64,000 nt of DNA. Origin: Maricaulis sp047308265. GTDB lineage: Bacteria; Pseudomonadota; Alphaproteobacteria; Caulobacterales; Maricaulaceae. Under the pieces are notes generated by a model that searched no databases, was not told the origin of the DNA, and saw only the letters and a list, made by a program, of their open reading frames with translations. The translations under genes and the position numbers were made by a program. Below are positions 51,459-59,994 of the stretch, piece after piece. The stretch's first letter is position 1, and each line of letters opens with the position of its first letter. The DNA lies in assembly GCF_047308265.1 (NCBI RefSeq), contig NZ_JBKQWY010000001.1:744001-808000 (forward strand). Direction: 5' to 3'.

Positions 51459-51645
51459 GCGAGAGAAATCCTTGAAACGTGTGAACGAGAGGGCCAGTGA
51501 GCATCGGTGATGCGGTTCGCCACACCTAGCCTGACCGCGCCGGGCCGGCCCCGACACGGGACCGACACAGACGCGACACTAGCCCGACATGCCCGCCGCA
51601 CAAAGGCGTGCGTCATCGGAGCCTCACCCTTCGCACGGTGTGGGC

Positions 51646-52137
51646 CTATTCGGACGCCATCATGACGGTCTGGCGCTCCAGTGCGGCCGTGCGATGGTGA
51701 TAGGCGGCCCGATAGGCCGGGTCGGAAAACAGCGCCCACAGGGCGTCGGGTCCAGGATAGCGGCCGATGACCACCAGGTCCCAGTCCTCATCCGGGCCCA
51801 GAAAGGCGCCCATGCCCGGGCCGGCGAAGAGGAAACTCCCGCCCGCACGGGCCATGGCTGGCATGCTCACAGCGGCATAACGGTCGAACGCGTCCTGACC
51901 CGTGCCGGGCGAGGCATTGTCCAAGGCGGCCAGAGCCTCCGGCTGATACTCGGCCTCGGCCTTCATCCTGAAGAAATTGACGAGAATAAAGGCCGCATCT
52001 GCCGGACGATCGAGGGCGTGTTGCCATTGCGCGCGGGTGGGAGAGAGACCATCGGTGCCATCACCATACCAGCCGATGAGGCGGTCCAGACGATCATCCA
52101 GTTCCCGGGTGGAAGAGGGGGTGAGATTGACGCTCAT
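51646..52137 (-). CDS. DUF1330-like protein
   Basis: 163 residues, a soluble ferredoxin-like (dimeric alpha/beta barrel) protein. The part from AAFILVNFFRMKAEAEYQPEALAALDN to WDLVVIGRYPGPDALWALFSDPAYRAAYHHRTAALERQTVMMAS follows the DUF1330 pattern, where a conserved strand is followed by FxDPxYxxxxxxR. Function unknown. It is divergent from a TetR gene across an intergenic region with two palindromic sites, so it is very probably its target. Confidence 0.82.
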   Translation of the reverse strand: MSVNLTPSSTRELDDRLDRLIGWYGDGTDGLSPTRAQWQHALDRPADAAFILVNFFRMKAEAEYQPEALAALDNASPGTGQDAFDRYAAVSMPAMARAGGSFLFAGPGMGAFLGPDEDWDLVVIGRYPGPDALWALFSDPAYRAAYHHRTAALERQTVMMASE

Positions 52138-52157
52138 GGCGACCTCGCTCTAGTGTT

Positions 52158-52198
52158 TTTTACAAGTGTAAAATAGGAGCAAGTTTACACGTGTCAAG
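52158..52198. promoter_or_regulatory. Palindromic operators between the DUF1330-like and tetR genes
   Basis: A perfect 16-bp palindrome TTTTACA-AG-TGTAAAA (52158-52173) and a second, slightly imperfect copy, TTTACAC-GTGTCAA (52184-52197), that overlaps the GTG start of the TetR gene. Paired sites between divergent genes are typical of TetR autoregulation. Confidence 0.75.
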
Positions 52199-52808
52199 TA
52201 AGAGTGAGCCCCGTCGTGACAAAGCGCGAACCCGCCAGGGCATTCTCGATGCGGCCTGGGATCTGGTGCGGGTCCAGGGGGCCGAGGTGTCCATGGCCGA
52301 CATTGCCCGGGCTGCCGGGGTGAGCCGACAACTGGTCTATCTCAACTTCACCTCACGCGGCGGGTTGTTGATGGAATTGGTGCGCCGGGCCGATGAGCGC
52401 TTTGCGATCAAGGCCGCCTTTGATGAGGCCGCCCGCACGGGGGATGCTCAGGCCCGCCTCGCAGGGTGTCTGCGTGCCTGGTTCCGCTTTGTGCGCGAGA
52501 TTGATCCTGTGGCCCGGGATCTGGTGCGGTTGCGTGATACTGATGCCGATGCAGCGGCGGCTTGGGAAGATCGCATGTCGGATTTGCGGTCCTGGTGGCT
52601 GGCCCTCCTGTTGGATCTGGAACGCGAAGGAGCGCTGGTGCCGGGCTGGACGGCGGCCCGGGCTGCCGATCATGTCTGGGCCTCATCCTCTGTACAGGTC
52701 TGGGGGCTCTATGTGCGCGATTGTGGCTGGAGCGAAGCCGAGACGGAGGCTCATCTTCTGACGGGGATTTGCCAGCTGGTCCTGGCCGGTGACTGGTGTG
52801 GGAGGTGA
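52191..52808 (+). CDS. TetR-family transcriptional regulator
   Basis: 205 residues from GTG 52191. The N-terminal HTH (about 8-55) is RDKARTRQGILDAAWDLVRVQGAEVSMADIARAAGVSRQLVYLNFTSRGGLL, with the recognition helix VSRQLVYLNF. The C-terminal helical ligand domain is family-specific. Its start codon lies in one of two palindromic sites, so it probably represses itself and the divergent DUF1330-like gene. The ligand is unknown. Confidence 0.9.
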   Translation: MSSKSEPRRDKARTRQGILDAAWDLVRVQGAEVSMADIARAAGVSRQLVYLNFTSRGGLLMELVRRADERFAIKAAFDEAARTGDAQARLAGCLRAWFRFVREIDPVARDLVRLRDTDADAAAAWEDRMSDLRSWWLALLLDLEREGALVPGWTAARAADHVWASSSVQVWGLYVRDCGWSEAETEAHLLTGICQLVLAGDWCGR

Positions 52809-52993
52809 GACTCAAAAATGTCCCGTGTGCTGTCCGTGGCGGGTCAGAACGGATAACTGATGTCCCTAATGTCCCCTATTGCAGATATGATTACGCTGTC
52901 AATCTGCGAAAAAGCGACATCTTCCGCGCAAATGTGACAAATCGGGGTGGTTTCAGGCTTCCCACCTCTGGCTAAACCGCCTAGCGTGACCGC

Positions 52994-53009
52994 TAACGAA
53001 TACACGTTA
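52994..53009. promoter_or_regulatory. Possible operator upstream of the sugar transporter
   Basis: TAACG (52994-52998) and CGTTA (53005-53009) form an inverted repeat with a 6-bp spacer, flanked by CCGC and CCGG, about 60 bp before the transporter ATG. LacI-family sugar regulators bind sites of this general kind, but no regulator gene is adjacent. The rest of the 259-bp gap (52809-53067) shows no gene. Confidence 0.3.
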
Positions 53010-53067
53010 CCGGGATTGAACCCGGCCGGACTGGAATCCGGACCGTGTTGTGAGAGGGGAGGACATC

Positions 53068-54483
53068 ATGTCCGATAATGAAGCGGCCGTGCCGGGGCAG
53101 GCACTGGCGTTCGTGGTTTTCATCAGCCTGGTGGCGACGCTGGGCGGATTTCTGTTTGGCTATGATAGTGGCGTGATCAACGGCACCGTCGATGGTCTGC
53201 GCACCGCCTTTAACTCCGATAGTGTGGGAACGGGTTTCAACGTCGCATCCATGCTGTTGGGCTGTGCCTTCGGGGCCGCGGGTGCCGGCCTGGCATCCGA
53301 TGCGTTCGGTCGCCGCGCCATGATGCGTGTCGCCGCGGTGTTTTTCATCATCTCGGCCTGGGGTTCCGGTGTAGCGGGGACCTCGCTTGAGTTTGTCCTC
53401 TACCGTGTTCTGGGCGGTGTGGCCGTGGGCGCGGCCTCGGTCATGGCCCCGGCCTATATCTCCGAGATTGCTCCGGCCCGTTTGCGCGGTCGTTTGTCGA
53501 CCATTCAGCAGGTGGCGATTATTTGCGGTCTGTTCATGGCCTTTGTCGCGAACTACCTGATCGCGGGAGCCGCGGGGGCGTCCACGGAAATCTGGATGTG
53601 GGGTTTTGAAGCCTGGCGCTGGATGTTCTGGATGGAGCTGATCCCGGCCTCCCTGTTCCTGGTCGCCTTGTTCTTCATTCCCGAGAGCCCGCGTTTCCTG
53701 GTCGCCAAGAAGCGCGAAGACCAGGCGAAAACCGTGCTGGACCGTGCCCTGGGTGAGGGTGAAGGCGCTCGTGTGCTCAAGGAGATCGGTCAGAGCCTGG
53801 CCGAAGGAGCGACGGCCAAATTTTCCGACATTTTCGGCGGTGTGGTGTTCAAACCCATTATCTGGATCGGTATCGGTCTGGCTGTCTTCCAGCAATTGGT
53901 CGGCATCAATGTGGTTTTCTATTACGGCGCTGTACTCTGGCAGGCTGCGGGCTTCACGGAAGACCAGGCCCTGTTGGTCAACGTGCTGTCGGGTGGATTG
54001 TCTATCGCAGCCGTCGCTGTTGGCCTGCTCGTAATCGACAAGATCGGTCGCAAGCCGATGCTGGCGATCGGTTCGGCCGGCATGGCGGTGACACTTGCCG
54101 TGGTGGCCTATGCCTTCTCGACCGGTGAATTGATCGAAGGCGGATCACTGAATCTGAGCGATGAAAACGGGCGGATCGCACTCTACGCGGCGAACGCCTA
54201 TGTGATGTTCTTCAACTTCTCCTGGGGGCCGGTGATGTGGGTCATGCTGGGTGAGATGTTCCCCAATCGCCTGCGCGGTTCGGGTCTGGCGGTTTCGGGT
54301 TTTGCCCAGTGGATTGCCAATTTCATCATCACCATGACCTTCCCGATCATGCTGGCCGCTCCGGCCATTGGCCTGGTCGGTGCCTACGGGGTCTATGCCC
54401 TGTTCGCGGCGATCTCGCTCGTCTTCGTGATCATCTATGTGCGCGAAACCAAGGGCAAGACGCTGGAAGAAATGGAAGGCTAA
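53068..54483 (+). CDS. MFS sugar transporter (sugar porter family)
   Basis: 471 residues from ATG 53068 (GGGGAGGAC upstream) with twelve hydrophobic helices. Sugar porter signatures are GGFLFGYDSGVINGT in helix 1, DAFGRRAMM between helices 2 and 3, RVLGGVAVGAASVMAPAYISEIAPARLRGRL, PESPRFLV, and in the second half FQQLVGINVVFYY, DKIGRKPML and the terminal RETKGKTLEEMEG. This is the class of proton-coupled xylose, glucose and galactose transporters. The substrate cannot be fixed; its stop overlaps the LysR stop by 4 nt. Confidence 0.94.
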   Translation: MSDNEAAVPGQALAFVVFISLVATLGGFLFGYDSGVINGTVDGLRTAFNSDSVGTGFNVASMLLGCAFGAAGAGLASDAFGRRAMMRVAAVFFIISAWGSGVAGTSLEFVLYRVLGGVAVGAASVMAPAYISEIAPARLRGRLSTIQQVAIICGLFMAFVANYLIAGAAGASTEIWMWGFEAWRWMFWMELIPASLFLVALFFIPESPRFLVAKKREDQAKTVLDRALGEGEGARVLKEIGQSLAEGATAKFSDIFGGVVFKPIIWIGIGLAVFQQLVGINVVFYYGAVLWQAAGFTEDQALLVNVLSGGLSIAAVAVGLLVIDKIGRKPMLAIGSAGMAVTLAVVAYAFSTGELIEGGSLNLSDENGRIALYAANAYVMFFNFSWGPVMWVMLGEMFPNRLRGSGLAVSGFAQWIANFIITMTFPIMLAAPAIGLVGAYGVYALFAAISLVFVIIYVRETKGKTLEEMEG

Positions 54484-55403
54484 CGCGGGACCGCGTGCTG
54501 GCGCGCATAATAAAAGCGCACCAGCTCGTGGAGCCGTTTGATATGCGGCGGCGTGGCGCCTGCATAGATATGCAGGAAGGTGGTTGGCCACACTTCGCCG
54601 CGCCAACCGGGCATGATATCGACCAGGCGGCCCTGCTGAACCAGCGGGGCCGCTACCGGTTCGGGCAGCAAGGCACAACCCAGTCCCAGCTCGCACAAAT
54701 GCGCCAGATTGTTGAGATTATTCGTTTCCAGCAGGGGTGGGTGATCCCGACCCGCCAACACGCATGTGGCGTCCGTCGCTCCCTGGCGCAGTGTGAGCCC
54801 GTCCGGCTGCCAATCGCCCGTGATCCAGGGGGCCGAGGGCGGCAGAGGCTGTTGGGTTGAGAGTGTGTGTTCGCTGGCCCAGTCCGGTGAGGCGTAGAGA
54901 GACTCTGTGATCTCCCCGACGGGCAATCGTTTGTAATCACTATCGGGCAGGCGCCCGGCGGCCAGAGCGACATCAAACCGGTCGCGCACAAGATCGCGGC
55001 GTGTGTCGCTGACATCCAGACGAAAGCGCAGGCGCGGATATTCGCGGGCCATTCGGGCGAGAGCCGGCCCGGCCACCGTGTCCGCCAGGATGACCGGCAC
55101 AGTCATCGAGAGCTCGCCGGAGGGTGAACTCACCTTGTCCTCAAAAGCACGAAGGGCCGAGGCATATTGATCACGCAGCAAGAGCCCGCTCTCAAAAAGG
55201 GTAGCGCCCGCCGGGGTCAGGCTCAGTGCCCGGGTATGGCGAACCATTAATTGTTGCCCCAGCTGGTGTTCCAGCCGGCTCACCTGCTGGCTGACTGTGG
55301 ATTTGGACAGACCCAGGTGTGTGGCCGCGCGTGTGAAACTGCCGGTTTCGGCGACTTCCACAAAACTCAGGAGATCATTCAGGTCAGGTTTATTGTTCGC
55401 CAT
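54480..55403 (-). CDS. LysR-family transcriptional regulator
   Basis: 307 residues from ATG 55403. The N-terminal winged HTH (about 8-66) has LLSFVEVAETGSFTRAATHLGLSKSTVSQQVSRLEHQLGQQLMVRHTRALSLTPAGATLFE. The C-terminal substrate-binding domain is of the type found in regulators beside oxidoreductases (EYPRLRFRLDVSDTRRDLVRDRFDVALAAG). It is divergent from the quinone-oxidoreductase-like gene (110 bp apart), its probable target. The frame extends 54 bases upstream without similarity. Confidence 0.92.
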   Translation of the reverse strand: MANNKPDLNDLLSFVEVAETGSFTRAATHLGLSKSTVSQQVSRLEHQLGQQLMVRHTRALSLTPAGATLFESGLLLRDQYASALRAFEDKVSSPSGELSMTVPVILADTVAGPALARMAREYPRLRFRLDVSDTRRDLVRDRFDVALAAGRLPDSDYKRLPVGEITESLYASPDWASEHTLSTQQPLPPSAPWITGDWQPDGLTLRQGATDATCVLAGRDHPPLLETNNLNNLAHLCELGLGCALLPEPVAAPLVQQGRLVDIMPGWRGEVWPTTFLHIYAGATPPHIKRLHELVRFYYARQHAVPR

Positions 55404-55513
55404 ATCGGACAATGAGTTCCAGAATCGGGTATTGTTTGAAGATGGCGGCTCGCCCAAGTCTTGGCAAGAGCCCGGCTGGCCGGGCGTTCTGTTCGATTAT
55501 GAAGGAGCCTGAC

Positions 55514-56515
55514 ATGACCTCGAACACCACCCAAGCTGTTGTATTTCGTGAAACCGGGGACAGTTCGGTCCTGTCGATTGAAACGCTGGATCTGTCTCCA
55601 CCCGCTGCGGGCGAGGTTCAGATCCGCGTCGAGGCGATCGGCCTGAATCGGGCCGAGATTATGTTCCGTGAAGGGGCGTATCTGGAACAGCCGGTTTTCC
55701 CGGCTCGGATGGGGTATGAGGCTGCGGGTGTCGTGACGGCGCTGGGTGACGGCGTGTCGGGTTTTGAGCTGGGCCAGAAAGTCTCGACCATTCCGGCGTT
55801 TTCAATGGGCGTTCACGGTGTCTATGCCCACATGGCGAATGTGCCGGCCCATGCTGTCAGCGCCTATCCTGACCGCTTAAGCCCGCGTGAAGGCGCATCC
55901 ATCTGGATGCAGTATGTCACGGCTTGGGGTGGTCTGATCGCACGCGGTGGTCTGGCATCCGGCAAGACCGTGATCATCACAGCGGCCAGTTCGAGCGTGG
56001 GTCTGGCGTCTATCCAGCTGGCGCGCGCTGAGGGCGCGACGGTCATCGCAACCACGCGGGGCGGGTCAAAGGTTGAGGCCTTGAAAGCGGCCGGTGCGCA
56101 TCACGTCATCCAGACCGATACCGAAAACCTGGTCGAGCGGGTCCAGGAGATTACGCAAGGTCAGGGGGCAGACATCGCCTTCGATCCGGTGGCCGGCCCG
56201 ATCGTGGATGAACTGGCGCAAGCCATGGGAGCGCGCGGCCGGATCATTTTGTACGGGCTGCTTGATACCCGCCCGGTCAATGTGCCGCTCTTCCCCATGC
56301 TGGCCAAAGGCGTGAGTTTGATTGGTTATACCCTGTTTGAGATTACCCAGGATCCGGAGGCTCTTGAGGCGGCCAAGGTCTATCTCTATTCCCGCCTGAA
56401 CGATGGAGCGATCGCGCCCATTCTCGATAAGGATTTTGCGTTCGAGGATATTGCGAAAGCGCAGGACTATATGGCCTCGAACCAGCAGATCGGGAAGATC
56501 ACCGTCAGCGTTTGA
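55514..56515 (+). CDS. Zinc-free MDR-family NAD(P)H:quinone oxidoreductase-like enzyme
   Basis: 333 residues from ATG 55514 (GAAGGAGC upstream). GroES-like N-terminal domain: VQIRVEAIGLNRAEIMFREGAYLEQPVFPARMGYEAAGVV. Rossmann domain: TVIITAASSSVGLASIQLARAEGATVIATTRGGSKVEALKAAGAHHVI, with the NADPH-binding AASSSVG. The catalytic zinc Cys/His set of alcohol dehydrogenases is missing, as in quinone oxidoreductases. It is probably controlled by the divergent LysR. A terminator follows. Confidence 0.92.
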   Translation: MTSNTTQAVVFRETGDSSVLSIETLDLSPPAAGEVQIRVEAIGLNRAEIMFREGAYLEQPVFPARMGYEAAGVVTALGDGVSGFELGQKVSTIPAFSMGVHGVYAHMANVPAHAVSAYPDRLSPREGASIWMQYVTAWGGLIARGGLASGKTVIITAASSSVGLASIQLARAEGATVIATTRGGSKVEALKAAGAHHVIQTDTENLVERVQEITQGQGADIAFDPVAGPIVDELAQAMGARGRIILYGLLDTRPVNVPLFPMLAKGVSLIGYTLFEITQDPEALEAAKVYLYSRLNDGAIAPILDKDFAFEDIAKAQDYMASNQQIGKITVSV

Positions 56516-56535
56516 AAACGTTGACGTGGTATTTC

Positions 56536-56558
56536 AGGGGCGGCCTGGTCGCCCCTTT
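56536..56558 (+). terminator. Terminator between the oxidoreductase and FMN reductase genes
   Basis: 7-bp stem AGGGGCG (56536-56542) with CGCCCCT (56550-56556), a 7-nt loop and TTT after it. It lies 21 bp after the oxidoreductase stop and just before the stop of the convergent gene, so it may work for both. Confidence 0.7.
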
Positions 56559-56563
56559 CACTG

Positions 56564-57124
56564 TCAGGTCTTAAGAAGCGCACGGATCTGTTCCAGCACA
56601 GTCTGGATCTGACCGGCTGTGCGTTCATTGATCAGCACACCCTGATCATCAAACCCCTTAAAGGCCTGGGGCAGGGTGGCATGGGTGGTCGTGGTCACAA
56701 CGCCCAGATCGGTCAGAAAGGCGCGCAAGCGCGGGATGACCCGGATTCCGCCCAGGCCGCCCGGGCTGGCGGCCATTATGCCCGCAATTTTTCCAGCAAA
56801 GGGCCGGACCCTGTCTTGACCGTCCGACCGGCTGGCCCAGTCTAGAGCATTGACGAGCAAAGGTGGCATATTGCCATTATACTCCGGCGTTGAGATCAAA
56901 AGGGCGTCATGATCGGCCAGTAGGGCCTGAAACCGGCGAGTTGCTTCCGGCAGTCCCTCTGCCTCCTCCAGATCGCCATTGTAGAGCGGCATGTCATAGT
57001 CAGCGAGATCGAGCAGGGTGACGTCAAATCCAAGCGCCTGTGCCGGTTCGACGGCCGCTTTCGCCAGTTTCCTGTTGAACGAGGCCTGGCGGATGGAGCC
57101 TGAAAAAATCAGCAGACGAGGCAT
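56564..57124 (-). CDS. NAD(P)H-dependent FMN reductase (flavodoxin-like)
   Basis: 186 residues. IFSGSIRQASFNRKLAKAA is the phosphate-binding loop of NADPH-dependent FMN reductases. ALLISTPEYNGNMPPLLVNALDWASR carries the conserved PEYNG segment, and AGIMAASPGGLGGIRVIPRLRAFL is the second flavin loop. It is a soluble flavoenzyme reducing FMN, quinones, azo compounds or chromate. GGAG seven bases before the ATG supports the start. It may act with the neighbouring quinone oxidoreductase in redox stress. Confidence 0.92.
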   Translation of the reverse strand: MPRLLIFSGSIRQASFNRKLAKAAVEPAQALGFDVTLLDLADYDMPLYNGDLEEAEGLPEATRRFQALLADHDALLISTPEYNGNMPPLLVNALDWASRSDGQDRVRPFAGKIAGIMAASPGGLGGIRVIPRLRAFLTDLGVVTTTTHATLPQAFKGFDDQGVLINERTAGQIQTVLEQIRALLKT

Positions 57125-57274
57125 GGCAATCTCCGGAAAACAACTGGTTCAGCATATAAAGAGGCTGGCGCAGTCTTCAATGTGGGTGTGGAGGGATTGA
57201 ACCTTTTTCCGGCCCGGAGCCACTTGGTCCGTAAGAAGCGAGATCACGGTGATCTCCGGTCGGGCCGGGAGGGC

Positions 57275-57853
57275 GTGCTGGATACTCGAAAACGCAGATT
57301 GACGGAGTATCTCATCCTGTCCGCTCGCACGGGCGAGGGTGATGCCCTGAATCAGCTTGCGCGACTGTGGCACCCGGGCCTGCTGGCTTATGCGGCGCGC
57401 CAGCTCGGCGATCGGGATGCGGCACGTGATGCGCTCCAGGAGGCCTGGCTGGACATTCTTCGCGGTTTGCCTCGATTGAGTGAGCCGCGCGCCTTTCCCG
57501 CCTGGGCCTATCGGATCCTCTCTCGCAAATGTGCCCGCCAGATCGGATCTGCAGTCCGGCAAAGGGAAACCGCAGACGCGGTCATGATTGACCCGACCGA
57601 ACCGGACCAGGCCGAGCCGGAGGCGGAAACACGGGCTGAGTTGCAGTTGATACGACGTGCGATCGCGGCATTGCCGCCGGGCCAGCGCGCGGCCATGACA
57701 CTCCACTATCTCGAACAGATGAGCCTCACCGAGATTGCCCTGGTCCTGCAAATCCCGGTCGGTACGGCAAAAACCCGGCTGATGCATGGGCGCAAGAGCC
57801 TGAAGGCTGCCCTCAATCTCATTGAAACAGGAGAGACAGATGAACACGAATGA
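57275..57853 (+). CDS. ECF-type RNA polymerase sigma factor
   Basis: About 192 residues from GTG 57275 (GGGAGG upstream, start uncertain; the frame is open from 57182). Region 2 has LARLWHPGLLAYAARQLGDRDAARDALQEAWLDILRGLPRLSEPRAFPAWAYRILSRKCARQ, and region 4 has AIAALPPGQRAAMTLHYLEQMSLTEIALVLQIPVGTAKTRLMHGRKSLKAAL. Between them lies an acidic linker (TEPDQAEPEAETRAE). The next gene overlaps by 14 nt and encodes a membrane protein of the DUF6768 type rather than a classic zinc anti-sigma factor. It may control envelope or stress genes. Confidence 0.9.
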   Translation: MLDTRKRRLTEYLILSARTGEGDALNQLARLWHPGLLAYAARQLGDRDAARDALQEAWLDILRGLPRLSEPRAFPAWAYRILSRKCARQIGSAVRQRETADAVMIDPTEPDQAEPEAETRAELQLIRRAIAALPPGQRAAMTLHYLEQMSLTEIALVLQIPVGTAKTRLMHGRKSLKAALNLIETGETDEHE

Positions 57854-58229
57854 TAAGGATATCGATCATCTTATCCGCGAAGCCCTGGCCACGGAGGATC
57901 GTGCGATCCTTGATGAGTTCGGGCCTGAACAAAGCTGGTTCAGCCAGGCGTTCGCCTCGTTCACCGGGCGCCATGGCTGGGTCGTCTGGGTCATGTATCT
58001 CACGAACCTGGTGGCCGCCGGGGGGATGATCTGGGGCATATGGGCGCTTCTGCACACAACGGATCTACTGGTGTCCTTGCGTTGGGGCGTCTGGGTTCTG
58101 GGCTGTATGAATATTGGCCTGTTCATGAAACACGGTATCAATCAGCAGATGCAGGCCAACCGCGTCCTGCGTGAAATCAAGCGGGTGGAACTCCAGATTG
58201 CACGGTTGCGATCGTCTGACCGGACTTGA
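57840..58229 (+). CDS. DUF6768-like membrane protein, putative anti-sigma partner
   Basis: 129 residues from ATG 57840 (GGAGAGAC upstream). The N-terminus (DIDHLIREALATEDRAILDEFGPEQSWFSQAFASFTG) is followed by two transmembrane helices (WVVWVMYLTNLVAAGGMIWGIWALL and VSLRWGVWVLGCMNIGLFMKHGI) and a C-terminal helix, LREIKRVELQIARL. I associate this layout with DUF6768, often encoded beside ECF sigma factors. The overlap with the sigma gene suggests they act together, possibly as a membrane anti-sigma factor. Confidence 0.75.
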   Translation: MNTNDKDIDHLIREALATEDRAILDEFGPEQSWFSQAFASFTGRHGWVVWVMYLTNLVAAGGMIWGIWALLHTTDLLVSLRWGVWVLGCMNIGLFMKHGINQQMQANRVLREIKRVELQIARLRSSDRT

Positions 58230-58304
58230 TATTTCGGGCGGGTCCAGATTTGTTAATGTGTTCGTGGCAGGCTTAAACCTCAGTGATGATGCCGGAGGCC
58301 TGTC

Positions 58305-58694
58305 ATGTCGAAGACCCTTACCTCCTCCTATCGCCGGGTTTCGGATCGTTTTGAACCGGACCTGGTCCAGGATCCAGCCGAGGCGCGCAAGCTGCGCGGC
58401 CATCTCGAACAGATTGACTATACGGTTTTTGCGGCCAACCAGGCCGTGATCCAGAAAACCATTCATCATGTGACGATCGAGGATTTCCAAAATCTGGCCT
58501 TGTCCGCGTCGAAGGCCCGGTCCGCCTGGGTTGATGCAGCCATGGCTGCCGCCCGGGATACATCTCCGATGAGTAAGGAAGATGTCGAACGGCTGGCTCT
58601 TTTGCGCACGGCTTATGAAGAGATTTCCGAGGCTTATGACGCCATGCGCCGTATGGTGGAACGCGGATATCTGCAGTTTCACAAGACCGTCTAG
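58305..58694 (+). CDS. Conserved helical protein of unknown function
   Basis: 129 residues, soluble, predicted mostly helical: EARKLRGHLEQIDYTVFAANQAVIQKTIHHVTIEDFQNLALSASKARSAWVDAAMAAARD then LALLRTAYEEISEAYDAMRRMVERGYLQF. CCGGAGG precedes the ATG, and codon usage is like neighbouring genes, so it is very probably real. No function is recognised. It sits between the ECF sigma pair and rpoH. Confidence 0.65.
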   Translation: MSKTLTSSYRRVSDRFEPDLVQDPAEARKLRGHLEQIDYTVFAANQAVIQKTIHHVTIEDFQNLALSASKARSAWVDAAMAAARDTSPMSKEDVERLALLRTAYEEISEAYDAMRRMVERGYLQFHKTV

Positions 58695-58755
58695 ACCCTG
58701 GGATCCGGTCCGCGCAGTGGCGGAAGCCAATGTGTGTCTAGAGGTCTTCGGGCTG

Positions 58756-58974
58756 TTACGGCAGCCAGGCCATCTCGTTCAACTCGGCCCTGGCCTCATC
58801 AATCAGATCCGGAAGATCTGCCAAGAGGGCGGTCGACACGTTGGCGACAACCACGATTTGACCTGCCTCATCGTCCAGGCCCAGCGTCCCACTGGATGCA
58901 AAGTCGGCATAAAGCTGCTGGTTGGGAGATAATTCATCGCTGTGATGCAAGCATGTCCTGCCGAAACTGGGCAT
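58756..58974 (-). CDS. Small hypothetical protein divergent from rpoH
   Basis: 72 residues from ATG 58974; the frame stays open to 59061, so the start is uncertain. LSPNQQLYADFASSGTLGLDDEAGQIVVVANVSTALLADLPDLIDEARAELNEMAW looks like a small alpha/beta protein with coherent hydrophobic spacing. I recognise no family. The alternative, plus-strand frames in the same place, look worse. It lies 117 bp from rpoH on the other strand. Confidence 0.45.
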   Translation of the reverse strand: MPSFGRTCLHHSDELSPNQQLYADFASSGTLGLDDEAGQIVVVANVSTALLADLPDLIDEARAELNEMAWLP

Positions 58975-59091
58975 CACACTCTTGTGACCCCCTCGCATTT
59001 TCCGGAATGGCTTCCTAAATATGCGAACGGACCGGTTCTGGGGTGCGCTCACGGGGTGCAAGGAGACCGGTGGGAAAGGAATGAAATCGCC

Positions 59092-59994
59092 ATGGCTAAC
59101 GCATCTGCTTCTGCACTGACCCTGTCACCGGAACAGGGATTGTCCAGCTATCTGGCAGAGATCCGCCGGTTTCCGATGCTGGAGAAGGATGAGGAATTCA
59201 TGCTGGGTCGCCGCTGGCAGGCGCATGGCGACACCGAGGCTGCGGAACGTCTCGTGACGTCCCACCTGCGTCTTGTGGCCAAGATCGCCATGGGATATCG
59301 CGGATATGGTCTGCCGGTCGCGGAGGTGATCTCCGAGGGCAATGTCGGCCTGATGCAGGCGGTGAAGAAATTCGATCCCGAAAAAGGCTTCCGCCTGGCG
59401 ACCTATGCCATGTGGTGGATCCGCGCCTCGATCCAGGAATACATTTTGCGGTCCTGGTCGCTGGTGAAGATCGGCACAACTGCCGCCCAGAAAAAGCTCT
59501 TCTTCAACCTGCGCCGGATGAAAAGCCAGATGCAGGCCATTGATGAAGGCGATCTGCGTCCGGACCAGGTCGAAGAAATTGCGACCAAGCTGGGTGTGAC
59601 CAATGAAGACGTGGTGTCCATGAACGGACGCCTGTCAGGTCCCGATGCGTCTTTGAACGCGCCTCTGCGCGGATCTGAAAGTGACCAGGAATGGCAGGAC
59701 TGGCTGGCCGACGAAGAAGGCGAGAACCAGGAAGAGCATCTTGCTGAAACCGATGAGTTCGACGCGCGCATGCAATTGCTGCAATCGGCCATGGGTGAGC
59801 TCAACGAACGCGAGCAGCATATCCTGCAGGAGCGCCGTCTGTCTGACGAGCCGAAGACTCTGGAAGAGCTGGCGGAACACTATGGTGTGAGCCGTGAGCG
59901 TATTCGCCAGATCGAGGTGCGCGCGTTCGAGAAACTGCAAAAAGCCATGCGTGAGATGGCGTCGGATCAAGGTTTGATGGCGGAGGCGGACTAG
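59092..59994 (+). CDS. rpoH: RNA polymerase heat-shock sigma factor RpoH (sigma-32)
   Basis: 300 residues from ATG 59092; the frame is open from 58942 but family similarity starts here. Region 2 is AERLVTSHLRLVAKIAMGYRGYGLPVAEVISEGNVGLMQAVKKFDPEKGFRLATYAMWWIRASIQEYILRSWSLVKIGTTAAQKKLFFNLRR; the Q(R/K)KLFFNLR box is specific to RpoH. Region 4 is ILQERRLSDEPKTLEELAEHYGVSRERIRQIEVRAFEKLQKAM. It directs transcription of chaperone and protease genes, and the ftsH promoter at 19.4 kb has its type of sequence. FtsH in turn often degrades RpoH. No clear sigma-32 promoter was found upstream. Confidence 0.96.
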   Translation: MANASASALTLSPEQGLSSYLAEIRRFPMLEKDEEFMLGRRWQAHGDTEAAERLVTSHLRLVAKIAMGYRGYGLPVAEVISEGNVGLMQAVKKFDPEKGFRLATYAMWWIRASIQEYILRSWSLVKIGTTAAQKKLFFNLRRMKSQMQAIDEGDLRPDQVEEIATKLGVTNEDVVSMNGRLSGPDASLNAPLRGSESDQEWQDWLADEEGENQEEHLAETDEFDARMQLLQSAMGELNEREQHILQERRLSDEPKTLEELAEHYGVSRERIRQIEVRAFEKLQKAMREMASDQGLMAEAD

